Positions 25,681-33,118 of a DNA stretch of 64,000 bases are shown one piece after another. The position numbers and the translations under genes were made by a program. Location: contig NZ_CP088297.1 in assembly GCF_024666615.1 (NCBI RefSeq), forward strand, positions 2,170,001 to 2,234,000, in the 5' to 3' direction. Origin of the DNA: Aquabacterium sp. J223 (lineage in GTDB: Bacteria; Pseudomonadota; Gammaproteobacteria; Burkholderiales; Burkholderiaceae_C). Positions within the stretch are counted from its first letter, which is position 1, and every line of letters begins with the position of its first letter. The notes beneath the pieces were generated by a model. It had not been told where the DNA came from. It saw nothing but the letters and a program-made list of their open reading frames with translations, and did no database searches.

Positions 25681-26538
25681 TCAGGCCGCGCGCCGGCCGA
25701 ACCAGCGCTTGAAGCGCAGCGGGTCCCACAGCCCCTTGGGCAGGAAGAGGGTGATCACGACCAGGATCAGGCCGTTGACCACCAGCCGGAAGTCCTTCAG
25801 GCCGCGCAGCAGTTCGGGCAGCAGGGTGAGGATGGTGCTGCCCAGCACCGGACCGGTCAGCCCGCCGATGCCGCCGAGGATGGCCATGGTCAGGATCTCC
25901 ACCCCGCGGTCGAAGCCGTACTCGTTGGGGCCGATGAAGAAGGTCAGGTGCGCGTTCAGCGCGCCGGCCAGCCCGGCGATGACCGCGCCCAGCACGAAGG
26001 CCAGCAGCTTGAAGCGGTTGACGTCCACGCCCATCAGGCCGGCGGCGGTCTCGTCCTCCTTGATGGCCTCGAAAGCGCGGCCCACCTTCGAGCGGCGCAG
26101 CCGCCACAGCACGAAGAGCGTGATCGCGACGGCCAGCGCCACATGCCACCACTGGGTCAGCGGCGGGATGCCGTTCAGGCCCAGCGCGCCGCCGGTCCAC
26201 TGATCGGTGTTGAGGATGGTCACCCGCACCACCTCGCCGAAGCCCAGCGTCGCCATCGCCAGGTAGACGCCCGACAGGCGCAGCGTCGGCGTGCCGATGA
26301 CCAGCGCCATCAGCGCCGGTGCCGCCATGCCGCCCGCCAGCGCGACGGGGAAGGGCGCACCGACCAGCATGGTCAGCAGCGCCGAGGTGTAGGCGCCGAT
26401 GCCCATGAAGGCGGCGTTGGCCATGGCCAGCAGCCCGCAGGACAGCGTGAGGTAGATCGACAGCGCCAGCAGCGCGTTGGTGCCCAGCGTGAGCACCAGG
26501 TTGCTGTAGATGGCCCAGAAGTTCTCGAAGCTGCCCAC
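25681..26538 (-). CDS. livM: Branched-chain amino acid-type ABC transporter permease LivM
   Basis: A 285-residue inner-membrane permease with about eight to nine hydrophobic segments. Motifs are AFMGIGAYTSALL, YLAMATLGFGEV and the EAA-like cytoplasmic loop RAFEAIKEDETAAGLMGVD. The GTG at 26538 (VGSFENFWAIYSN) lies two bases after the livH stop and is the best start. A longer frame continues upstream but is the shadow of livH. Confidence 0.92.
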   Translation of the reverse strand: MGSFENFWAIYSNLVLTLGTNALLALSIYLTLSCGLLAMANAAFMGIGAYTSALLTMLVGAPFPVALAGGMAAPALMALVIGTPTLRLSGVYLAMATLGFGEVVRVTILNTDQWTGGALGLNGIPPLTQWWHVALAVAITLFVLWRLRRSKVGRAFEAIKEDETAAGLMGVDVNRFKLLAFVLGAVIAGLAGALNAHLTFFIGPNEYGFDRGVEILTMAILGGIGGLTGPVLGSTILTLLPELLRGLKDFRLVVNGLILVVITLFLPKGLWDPLRFKRWFGRRAA

Positions 26539-26540
26539 GA

Positions 26541-27440
26541 TCAAACCTTGCGCTCTTGCTGCCGGCCGAACAGCCCCGTCGGCTTGACCAGCAGGATGAG
26601 GAACAGCAGGCCGAAGGCCACGGCGTCGCGCATGGTCGAGCCGACGTAGGCCACCGACAGCACCTCGGCGAAGCCGAGGAAGAGGCCGCCCAGCATGGCG
26701 CCGCGGATGTCGCCCATGCCGCCGAGGATGATCACCGCGATGCCCTTGTGCAGCATCGGCTGGCCCATCAGCGGGAAGACGGCGTTGGAGTACAGCCCGA
26801 TCAGCACCCCGGCCACGCCGCCCAGGCCGGCGGCGATGAAGGAGGTGAGGATGAACAGCTTCTCGACGTGGATGCCGAGCAGGTAGGCGGCCTTCGGTGA
26901 TTCGGCGATGGCCCGCAGGGCGCGGCCCGTCTGCGTGCGGCGGATGACCAGCAGCAGCGCCGCCATCAGCGCGAAGGAGCCGAGGATGATGCCCAGCTCC
27001 AGCGAGGTGAGGTGCAGTTCGCCGATGTCCAGCGACTGGTCGGACAGCACCTCGGGCGGGAAGCGCAGGTTCTCGGCGCCGAAGAGGCCCTGCACCGTGC
27101 TGTTCAGCGCGATGCCGACGCCGATGGTGGCGATCATCGGGATCAGGTGCGGCGCATTGCGCTTGCGCAGCGGCCGCAGCACCAGCACGTCGATCGCCAC
27201 GCCGAGCAGGCCGCTGACGACGAAGCCGACGACCAGCGCCGCCCACCACGGCAGCGACCACAGCAGCACCGCCTGCAGGGCGGCGTAGGCGCCGACCATG
27301 AACACCGCGCCGTGCGAGAGGTTGATGACGCCCAGCACGCCGAAGATGAGCGTGAAGCCCAGCGCGAAGAGCGCGTAGACGCAGCCCAGCGACAGGCCGT
27401 TGATCAGCTGTTGTTCCAGCACGGTGGTGATCCCGGTCAA
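26541..27440 (-). CDS. livH: Branched-chain amino acid-type ABC transporter permease LivH
   Basis: A 299-residue inner-membrane permease with eight hydrophobic segments. Family motifs are YALFALGFTLIFGVLGVINLSHGAVFMVGAY and, in the cytoplasmic loop, ALRAIAESPKAAYLLGI. The first in-frame start is TTG at 27440, inside the T-tract of the terminator that follows livK. GTG at 27422 (VLEQQLINGL) is a plausible alternative. Neither has a clear Shine-Dalgarno. This suggests weak, readthrough-dependent expression relative to livK. Confidence 0.93.
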   Translation of the reverse strand: MTGITTVLEQQLINGLSLGCVYALFALGFTLIFGVLGVINLSHGAVFMVGAYAALQAVLLWSLPWWAALVVGFVVSGLLGVAIDVLVLRPLRKRNAPHLIPMIATIGVGIALNSTVQGLFGAENLRFPPEVLSDQSLDIGELHLTSLELGIILGSFALMAALLLVIRRTQTGRALRAIAESPKAAYLLGIHVEKLFILTSFIAAGLGGVAGVLIGLYSNAVFPLMGQPMLHKGIAVIILGGMGDIRGAMLGGLFLGFAEVLSVAYVGSTMRDAVAFGLLFLILLVKPTGLFGRQQERKV

Positions 27441-27469
27441 AAAAACGGGGCGTCGTCACCGACGCCCCG
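27439..27469 (-). terminator. Intrinsic terminator between livK and livH
   Basis: On the minus strand CGGGGCGTCG-GTGA-CGACGCCCCG forms a perfect 10-bp stem with a four-base loop, followed at once by seven T residues. It lies 18 bp after the livK stop. Because livHMGF follow with no obvious new promoter, it probably acts as a partial terminator that sets a high ratio of binding protein to permease. Confidence 0.9.
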
Positions 27470-27487
27470 GTTGCGCTGGCGCGCGGC

Positions 27488-28663
27488 TTACTTCTCGAGG
27501 ACGAACTTGCCGTTCTTCGTCACGCTGACGATGGCGGTCTGCTTGGCGTCGTAGCCGGCGGGCTTGCCCGAGCGGTCGCTGGCGCGGGTGAACTCGAAGG
27601 CACCGGTGGCGCCGGTCCACTTCACCGTCGGCAGGGCGTCACGCAACGCGGTCCGGTCGGCGGCCAGGTTGCCGCTGAACTTCACCTTCTTCATCGCCTG
27701 GGTGGCGATGTACATCGCGTCGTAGGCCTGGGCCGCGAACTGGTCCGGCGCCGACTTGTACTTGCTGGTGTAGGCGACGATGAACTTGCGGTTGGCGTCG
27801 GTCTGGTTCTCGATCGACCAGGGGCTGCCCACCCACAGGTTGTCGGCGCGCTCCTTGGCGAGGTCGAAGACCCGCACCGAGTTCATGCCGTTGCCGCCGA
27901 TGACCGGCACGTTCAGGCCGAGCTGGCGCGCCTGCACCATGATCGGGGCGCCTTCGGCGATGAGCGCCGACAGCACCAGCGCGTCGGGGTTGGTGGCCTT
28001 GATCTTGGTGAGCTGGGCCTTGAAGTCGACGTCGCCCTTGGCGAAGGTCTCGGTGGTGGTGACCGGGATCTTCAGGTCGTCGAGCGCCCTCTTGAAGTTG
28101 TCGTAGCCGCTCTTGGTGAAGACGTCGTCGTTGCCGTAGAGCACGGCCACCTTCTTCACGCCGGCCTTCTTCACCGCCATCTTCAGCGTCTCGGGCAGCA
28201 CGTCGGCCTCGGTGACCGAGTTGCGGAAGACGTAGTCGCCGATCGAGGTGATGCCGTCGGCGGTGTTCGACGTGCCGAAGGCCACCGTCTTGGCGGCCTG
28301 GGCGATCGGGTCCGCCGCCTGCGCGGAATTCGACAGCGTCGGGCCGAACACCATCAGCACCTGGTCCTGGAAGATCAGCTTCTTGAAGACGTTGATCGCC
28401 TCTTCCTTCTTGCCCTGCTCGTCCTCGACGACCAGGCTGATCTTGCGGCCATTGACGCCACCGGCGGCGTTGATCTCGTCGACGGCCAGCTGGAAGCCGT
28501 TGCGGATGGCCACGCCGTACTGCGCGGCGCCGCCGGACAGGGCTTCGGCCACGCCGATCTTGAGGTCCTGCGCCTGGGCCAAGGTCAGGGTGGGCAGGCC
28601 GGCCGCGGCGGCCAGCGCGACACCGGCGATCAGGTGCCGGCGGTGGAAACGGGGCTGGGTCAT
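27488..28663 (-). CDS. livK: Periplasmic branched-chain amino acid-type substrate-binding protein
   Basis: A 391-residue type I periplasmic binding protein. The N-terminal signal MTQPRFHRRHLIAGVALAAA carries an RRHL pair, so Sec or Tat export are both possible; cleavage is likely after TLTLAQA. The mature body begins QDLKIGVAEALSGGAAQYG and contains VVEDEQGKKEEAINVFKKL and KVAVLYGNDDVFTKSGYDNFK. The ligand is probably a branched-chain or related amino acid but cannot be fixed from sequence. First gene of the transporter, closed by a strong terminator. Confidence 0.93.
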   Translation of the reverse strand: MTQPRFHRRHLIAGVALAAAAGLPTLTLAQAQDLKIGVAEALSGGAAQYGVAIRNGFQLAVDEINAAGGVNGRKISLVVEDEQGKKEEAINVFKKLIFQDQVLMVFGPTLSNSAQAADPIAQAAKTVAFGTSNTADGITSIGDYVFRNSVTEADVLPETLKMAVKKAGVKKVAVLYGNDDVFTKSGYDNFKRALDDLKIPVTTTETFAKGDVDFKAQLTKIKATNPDALVLSALIAEGAPIMVQARQLGLNVPVIGGNGMNSVRVFDLAKERADNLWVGSPWSIENQTDANRKFIVAYTSKYKSAPDQFAAQAYDAMYIATQAMKKVKFSGNLAADRTALRDALPTVKWTGATGAFEFTRASDRSGKPAGYDAKQTAIVSVTKNGKFVLEK

Positions 28664-28700
28664 GTCGTCTGTCTCTCGTCGTTGTGTGGGGAAAGGGACG

Positions 28701-29051
28701 TCACCGGTCCATCGCGATCGCCTGCTGGTACAGCCGCGTCGAACGGGCGCCCGAGCGGCAGAAGGCCAGCAGCGGCCGCGGCAGCTCCGCCAGCAGTTCG
28801 GCGAAGCGCGCGATCTCGTCCGGCGACTGCCAGCCGCCCTGCACCGGCAGGTGCGCATAGACCAGGCCCGCCTCGTTGGCCGCGGCCTCGATGGCCGCGC
28901 TGGTGGGCTGGTCCGGGCCGCCCTCGAAGTCGGGCCGGTTGTTGACCACGCTCTTGAAGCCCTGCGCGGCGGCCACGGCCATGGCGGCCGGCTCCAGCTG
29001 CGGGGCGACGCAGACATCGGGGGCGATGCGCTGCAGGGGAAGGCTGCTCAT
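28701..29051 (-). CDS. DUF442 / TIGR01244-type protein-tyrosine-phosphatase-like protein
   Basis: A 116-residue small protein with SVVNNRPDFEGGPDQP and a phosphatase-type loop FCRSGARS (C-x5-R). This matches the DUF442 (beta-lactamase hydrolase-like N-domain) family, often called TIGR01244 sulfurtransferase/phosphatase. In relatives fused to metallo-hydrolases it is linked to sulfide detoxification; here it stands alone. The start at 29051 has AGGAGT 6 bp upstream. It lies just upstream of livK but with a separate ribosome site; shared transcription is not evident. Confidence 0.85.
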   Translation of the reverse strand: MSSLPLQRIAPDVCVAPQLEPAAMAVAAAQGFKSVVNNRPDFEGGPDQPTSAAIEAAANEAGLVYAHLPVQGGWQSPDEIARFAELLAELPRPLLAFCRSGARSTRLYQQAIAMDR

Positions 29052-29141
29052 CTCGACTCCTGGCGGGGCGGAACGGACACGGACGGCCCGGGCAGGGAAG
29101 CGGTCCGTGGACTGCAACAAGCGGTTTGCAGGGGCGCGAGC

Positions 29142-29603
29142 TTAACCCTGCAGCGCGCGCTTGACCGCTGCGGAGACTGCGGACATCTCCGCCTTTCCCG
29201 ACAGCTCGGCCTTCGCCAGCGCCATCAGCTTGCCCATGTCGCCCGCGGCTGGCGGGCGGCCGAGTTCGGCGGCCACCTGCTGCACCAGGGCGGCCACGGC
29301 GGTGGCCAGCTCGGCCTCGCCCAGGCGCTGCGGCAGGTAGGCCTGCAGCACGGTGATCTCGGCCGCTTCCTTGTCCGCCAGGTCCTGCCGGCCGCCGGCC
29401 TGGTAGGCGGCCACCGAGTCGCGGCGCTGCTTGACCATCTTGTCGACCACGCCGACGACGGCCGCGTCGTCCAGCGTGATGCGTTCGTCGACCTCGCGCT
29501 GCTTGATGGCGGCCAGCAGCAGGCGCACGGTGGACAGCCGGTCGCTGTCCTTGGCGCGCATGGCGGCCTTCATGTCGTCCTGGATGCGTTCTTTCAAGCT
29601 CAT
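29142..29603 (-). CDS. yqeY: GatB/YqeY domain-containing protein
   Basis: A 153-residue protein with the YqeY alpha-helical domain: MSLKERIQDDMKAAMRAKD, then RQDLADKEAAEITVLQAYLPQRL and a C-terminal GDMGKLMALAKAELSGKAEMS. The domain resembles the tRNA-binding tail of GatB; its cellular role is unsettled. The rpsU-yqeY order is common in proteobacteria. A full terminator lies between the two, so yqeY may depend on readthrough. Confidence 0.93.
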   Translation of the reverse strand: MSLKERIQDDMKAAMRAKDSDRLSTVRLLLAAIKQREVDERITLDDAAVVGVVDKMVKQRRDSVAAYQAGGRQDLADKEAAEITVLQAYLPQRLGEAELATAVAALVQQVAAELGRPPAAGDMGKLMALAKAELSGKAEMSAVSAAVKRALQG

Positions 29604-29624
29604 GGTGCGGGGCGGTGGAGGTCG

Positions 29625-29665
29625 GAAAAACAAAGAAGCCCGCGGCGGCGTCCCGCGCGGGCTTC
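29625..29665 (-). terminator. Intrinsic terminator between rpsU and yqeY
   Basis: On the minus strand GAAGCCCGCG (29665-29656) pairs with CGCGGGCTTC (29644-29635) across an 11-base loop, then TTTGTTTTT follows. It lies 23 bp after the rpsU stop and 22 bp before the yqeY start. Confidence 0.88.
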
Positions 29666-29688
29666 CTGGTGGCCGAGGCGCCGGGTGC

Positions 29689-29901
29689 TCAGTACAGCTT
29701 CTTCGGCAGCTGCATGCTGCGCACGCGCTTGAAGTGGCGCTTCACCGCCGCAGCCTTCTTGCGCTTGCGCTCGGCCGTGGGCTTCTCGTAGAACTCGCGT
29801 GCGCGCAGTTCGGTCAGCAGGCCCAGCTTCTCGATCGTGCGCTTGAAGCGGCGCAGGGCCACGTCGAACGGCTCGTTTTCTTTGACGCGAATGGTGGTCA
29901 T
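29689..29901 (-). CDS. rpsU: 30S ribosomal protein S21
   Basis: A 70-residue basic protein, full length. It reads [20 protein letters not shown] with the conserved [22 protein letters not shown] and ends [10 protein letters not shown]21 contacts the 16S rRNA near the anti-Shine-Dalgarno. A 180-bp upstream gap separates it from the flavoprotein gene; nothing else was seen in it. Confidence 0.98.
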   Translation of the reverse strand: MTTIRVKENEPFDVALRRFKRTIEKLGLLTELRAREFYEKPTAERKRKKAAAVKRHFKRVRSMQLPKKLY

Positions 29902-30081
29902 GTAACGGAAAGTCCTTGGGGGAGGTGCGCTCGGTGTCGGCGGCGGGCCTCAAGCGGCGGCCAGGGGTGCGGAAGGTTCCGGAATCCCCACCCAGGCCAC
30001 CAGCGGCGCCAGACTCGTCGCCTGGGCTGCCCTCGGCGCCCGGCCGATCGAACACGCGGTTCTTGCTAGCAAAGACGACGA

Positions 30082-31302
30082 TTATAGCCCGGCGACGCTG
30101 TACGTCCGCAAGGCCCGCCCACAGGCCGCCGCACTGGCCCAGGCCCACTGGAAGTTGTAGCCGCCCAGCCAGCCGGTGACGTCGACCACCTCGCCGATGA
30201 AATGCAGGCCCGGCACGCGGCGGCTTTCCAGGCTTTGCGAGCTGAGCTCCCGGGTGTCGACGCCGCCGGCCATCACTTCGGCCTTCTTCCAGCCCTCGGT
30301 GCCGCTGGGCCGCGGTTGCCAGCGCCGCAGGCCCTCCGCGAGGCGGGCGATGTCGCGGTCGCGCAACTCGGCCACGGGCTTGTGCGCCTCGAGGTCGTGC
30401 GCCGCCAGCCACTGCTCGGCCAGCCGCTGCGGCAGCACCTGCGCCAGGCGGTTGCCGAGCTGGCGTCGCGCGCCGGCCGCCTTGTCGGCGAGCAGTTCGT
30501 CGGCCAGCGGCCGTCCTGCCAGGAGGTCGATGTCCAGCGGCTGGCCGGCTCGCCAGTGGCTGGACGCCTGCAGGACGCCCGGGCCGCTCAGGCCCCGGTG
30601 GGTGAACAGCAGGTCCTCGTCGAAGGTGGGCGCCGGCCGGTCGCCGGCGCGGATGTGCACCGGCAGCGCCACCCCGGCCAGGCCGGCGAATGGCGCCCAC
30701 GCCGCGGCGTCGAAGGTCAGCGGCACCAGCGCCGGCCGCGGCTCGACCACCGCATGGCCGAAGCGCCGTGCCAGGCGCAGGCCGAAGTCGGTGGCGCCGA
30801 TGGCGGGCACCGGCAGGCCGCCGGTGGCGACCACCACCTGGGCAGCGCGCACCGGGCCGGCCGCCGTGTCGACTTCGAAGCCGCGGTCGGACGGCCGGAC
30901 CTCGCCCACGGCGCACGGCTGGCGGCGCACCACGCCGCCGGCGTCGCATTCGCGCAGCAGCAGGTCGATGACCTGCTGGCTGCTGTCGTCGCAGAACAGC
31001 TGCCCCTTGTGCTTCTCGTGGAAGGGGATGCGGTGGCGTTGCACCAGCGCGATGAAGTCGGCCGCGGAGTAGCGCGCCAGCGCCGAGCGGGCGAAGCGCG
31101 GGTTCTCGGACAGGAAGTGCGCCGGCCCGGCGTCGCGGTTGGTGAAGTTGCAGCGGCCGCCGCCGGAGATGCGGACCTTTTCCGCCACCTTGGGCGAGTG
31201 GTCGAGCAGCAGCACCGTCAGACCGCGCTGCCCTGCGATGCCCGCGCAGAACAGCCCGGCGGCGCCGGCGCCGATGACGACGGCGTCGAAGACAGGGGGC
31301 AT
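30082..31302 (-). CDS. NAD(P)/FAD-dependent oxidoreductase of the HI0933/YhiN family
   Basis: A 406-residue flavoprotein. The N-terminal FAD motif is VVIGAGAAGLFCAGIAG, and the family-specific segments are KVRISGGGRCNFTN, KGQLFCDDSSQQVIDLLL, TGGLPVPAIGATDFG and the C-terminal FIGEVVDVTGWLGGYNFQWAWASA. The substrate and reaction are unknown. It is on the minus strand downstream of cobA (31-bp gap), so it may be a tail gene of the nitrate assimilation cluster. Confidence 0.9.
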   Translation of the reverse strand: MPPVFDAVVIGAGAAGLFCAGIAGQRGLTVLLLDHSPKVAEKVRISGGGRCNFTNRDAGPAHFLSENPRFARSALARYSAADFIALVQRHRIPFHEKHKGQLFCDDSSQQVIDLLLRECDAGGVVRRQPCAVGEVRPSDRGFEVDTAAGPVRAAQVVVATGGLPVPAIGATDFGLRLARRFGHAVVEPRPALVPLTFDAAAWAPFAGLAGVALPVHIRAGDRPAPTFDEDLLFTHRGLSGPGVLQASSHWRAGQPLDIDLLAGRPLADELLADKAAGARRQLGNRLAQVLPQRLAEQWLAAHDLEAHKPVAELRDRDIARLAEGLRRWQPRPSGTEGWKKAEVMAGGVDTRELSSQSLESRRVPGLHFIGEVVDVTGWLGGYNFQWAWASAAACGRALRTYSVAGL

Positions 31303-31333
31303 GCGGCCGGATTATCCCGGCCGGGCCGGCCCG

Positions 31334-32116
31334 TCAGGCCGTGAGGCGGACCGGGTCGGCCGGCGCCTCGCCCGCTCGCGCCAGCCCGAGCAGCACGTCG
31401 CCGACGATCAACACCGCCGGGCTGCCGAGCCCGGCCGCGGTCACCGCCGCCGGCAGCGTGCCGAGCGTGGCGACCACCTGGCGTTGCTGCGGCAGCGTCG
31501 CGTGCTGCACGGCGGCGGCCGGCGTGTCGCCGGGCAGTGCCTGCAGCAGCCCGGCCGACAGCGCGGGCAGCTGCGCGATGCCCATGTAGACGACCAGCGT
31601 CAGCCCCTGCGCCGCCGCGTGCCCGAGCGCCGCCCAGTCCGGCGGCTGGCCGCCCTCGCGGGCATGGCCGGTGACCAGGATGACCCCCCGCGCATGGTCG
31701 CGGTGGGTCAGCGGCACGCCGAGCGAGGTGCCGGCGGCCAGCCCCGCGGTGATGCCGTTCACCACCTCGACCTCGATGCCCGCCGCGCGCAGCACCTCGG
31801 CCTCCTCCCCGCCGCGGCCGAAGACGAAGGGGTCGCCGCCCTTGAGCCGCACCACGCGCTCGCCGGCCAGCGCCTCGGCCACCATCAGCCGCTCGATGAA
31901 GGCCTGCGGCGTGCTGGCACAGCCGCCGCGTTTGCCGACGTGGACGATGCGCGGCGGCGCGTCGACGCCGGCCAGCGCGGTGGCCAGCACGTCGGGTCCG
32001 ACCAGGTCGTCGACCAGCAGCACCGTGGCGCGGCGGATCGTCTTCACCGCCTTCAGCGTCAGCAGTTCGGGGTCGCCGGGCCCGGCGCCGACCAGGGCGC
32101 ACCAGGGCCGGCTCAC
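31334..32116 (-). CDS. cobA: Uroporphyrinogen-III C-methyltransferase (SUMT)
   Basis: Transfers two methyls from S-adenosylmethionine to uroporphyrinogen III to give precorrin-2, the precursor of siroheme. The protein is 260 residues, single-domain (no CysG dehydrogenase/ferrochelatase part). Motifs are LVGAGPGDPELLTLKA, VHVGKRGG, VRLKGGDPFVFGRGGEE and the glycine-rich GITAGLAAGTSLGVPLTHRD. The GTG start overlaps the ybiB stop. Its place behind nirB-nirD-nasA indicates it supplies siroheme for NirB. Confidence 0.94.
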   Translation of the reverse strand: MSRPWCALVGAGPGDPELLTLKAVKTIRRATVLLVDDLVGPDVLATALAGVDAPPRIVHVGKRGGCASTPQAFIERLMVAEALAGERVVRLKGGDPFVFGRGGEEAEVLRAAGIEVEVVNGITAGLAAGTSLGVPLTHRDHARGVILVTGHAREGGQPPDWAALGHAAAQGLTLVVYMGIAQLPALSAGLLQALPGDTPAAAVQHATLPQQRQVVATLGTLPAAVTAAGLGSPAVLIVGDVLLGLARAGEAPADPVRLTA

Positions 32117-33069
32117 GCCGTCCTCTCCTTGAGCGCCTCGCCGCGCTCGATCGCCCGCACCGCCGCCACGATGGCCTGCACCTGCTGCTCCAGCGGGCCC
32201 GGGGCCGGCTTCTCGCCGCTCAGCACCGACTGGATGTACAGCGCGGTGGTGGTGGCGTCGTGCTGGCGGGGCAGCACCGGCAATTCGGCCAGCACGCCCT
32301 CCTGCGGCGCCAGGCTGAGGTCCTCGCGCCGCAGGCCGCCGATGACCACGTCCATGCGGGGCTGCCGGCGCGGATCGGCGACCGGCTCGCCCTCGGTGCC
32401 GCGCAGCAGCAGCATGTCGGCGTGCGTCGCCGCGGCGTACTGCCGCATCAGTTCGCCGAACTCGGGGTGGGTGTGGTTGACCACCCGCAGCGCGCGGCCG
32501 GCCAGCGGCTTGAGCATCTTGGCCACGGTGTGGCCCGAGTTGCGCACGCCGACCACGCGGCGCACGTCGAGCAGGGCGGCCAGCGGCGGGCACATCAGGT
32601 CGGTGCGCACGAAGGCCGGCTCCTGGCGCGACCAGGCCTGCTCGGCCTCCTCCACCTGCCGGGCGATGGCGAGGCCGAGGCTGTGGAAGACGTCGGCGGT
32701 GGTGACCCGCGCCGGGTCCTGCAGCGGGCCGTGCACCACCACCTTCAGCCCTTCCTGCGCCAGCCGCAGCGCCAGCAGGGGCGTGAGGTTGGGCAGGCGG
32801 CGGGCGCCGTTGTAGGACGGCAGCAGCACCACCGGCGCACCGGCCTCGGGCAGCGGCGCGCAGCGTTCGTGGGTGGCGTCGAGGAAGCCGATCAGCTCGT
32901 CCAGCGATTCGCCCTTGACCCGCATGGCCAGCGCGAAGGCGCCGATCTCCAGGTCCGTGACCTGCCGGTCCAGCACCTGGCGCATCAGGTCCAGCGCCTG
33001 TTCGCGGTCCAGCGACCTGGCGCCGGCGGCGCCGCGGCCGATCTCCCTGATGTGGTGGGCAATGCTCAT
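32113..33069 (-). CDS. ybiB: DNA-binding protein YbiB (TrpD2 family)
   Basis: A 318-residue protein related to anthranilate phosphoribosyltransferase but without that activity in characterised relatives; YbiB/TrpD2 binds nucleic acid and is LexA-regulated in E. coli. Features are LDREQALDLMRQVLDRQVTDLEIGAF (helical N-domain), SYNGARRLPNLTPLLA, GVRNSGHTVAKML and VVNHTHPEFGELMR. Placed between nasA and cobA, starting 49 bp after nasA. Why it sits inside a nitrate operon is not known. Confidence 0.88.
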   Translation of the reverse strand: MSIAHHIREIGRGAAGARSLDREQALDLMRQVLDRQVTDLEIGAFALAMRVKGESLDELIGFLDATHERCAPLPEAGAPVVLLPSYNGARRLPNLTPLLALRLAQEGLKVVVHGPLQDPARVTTADVFHSLGLAIARQVEEAEQAWSRQEPAFVRTDLMCPPLAALLDVRRVVGVRNSGHTVAKMLKPLAGRALRVVNHTHPEFGELMRQYAAATHADMLLLRGTEGEPVADPRRQPRMDVVIGGLRREDLSLAPQEGVLAELPVLPRQHDATTTALYIQSVLSGEKPAPGPLEQQVQAIVAAVRAIERGEALKERTA

Positions 33070-33118
33070 TCGAAACCCCTGCGCCGGATTCGCAAGTTTC
33101 AGGCCTTTGGGGAGACCC

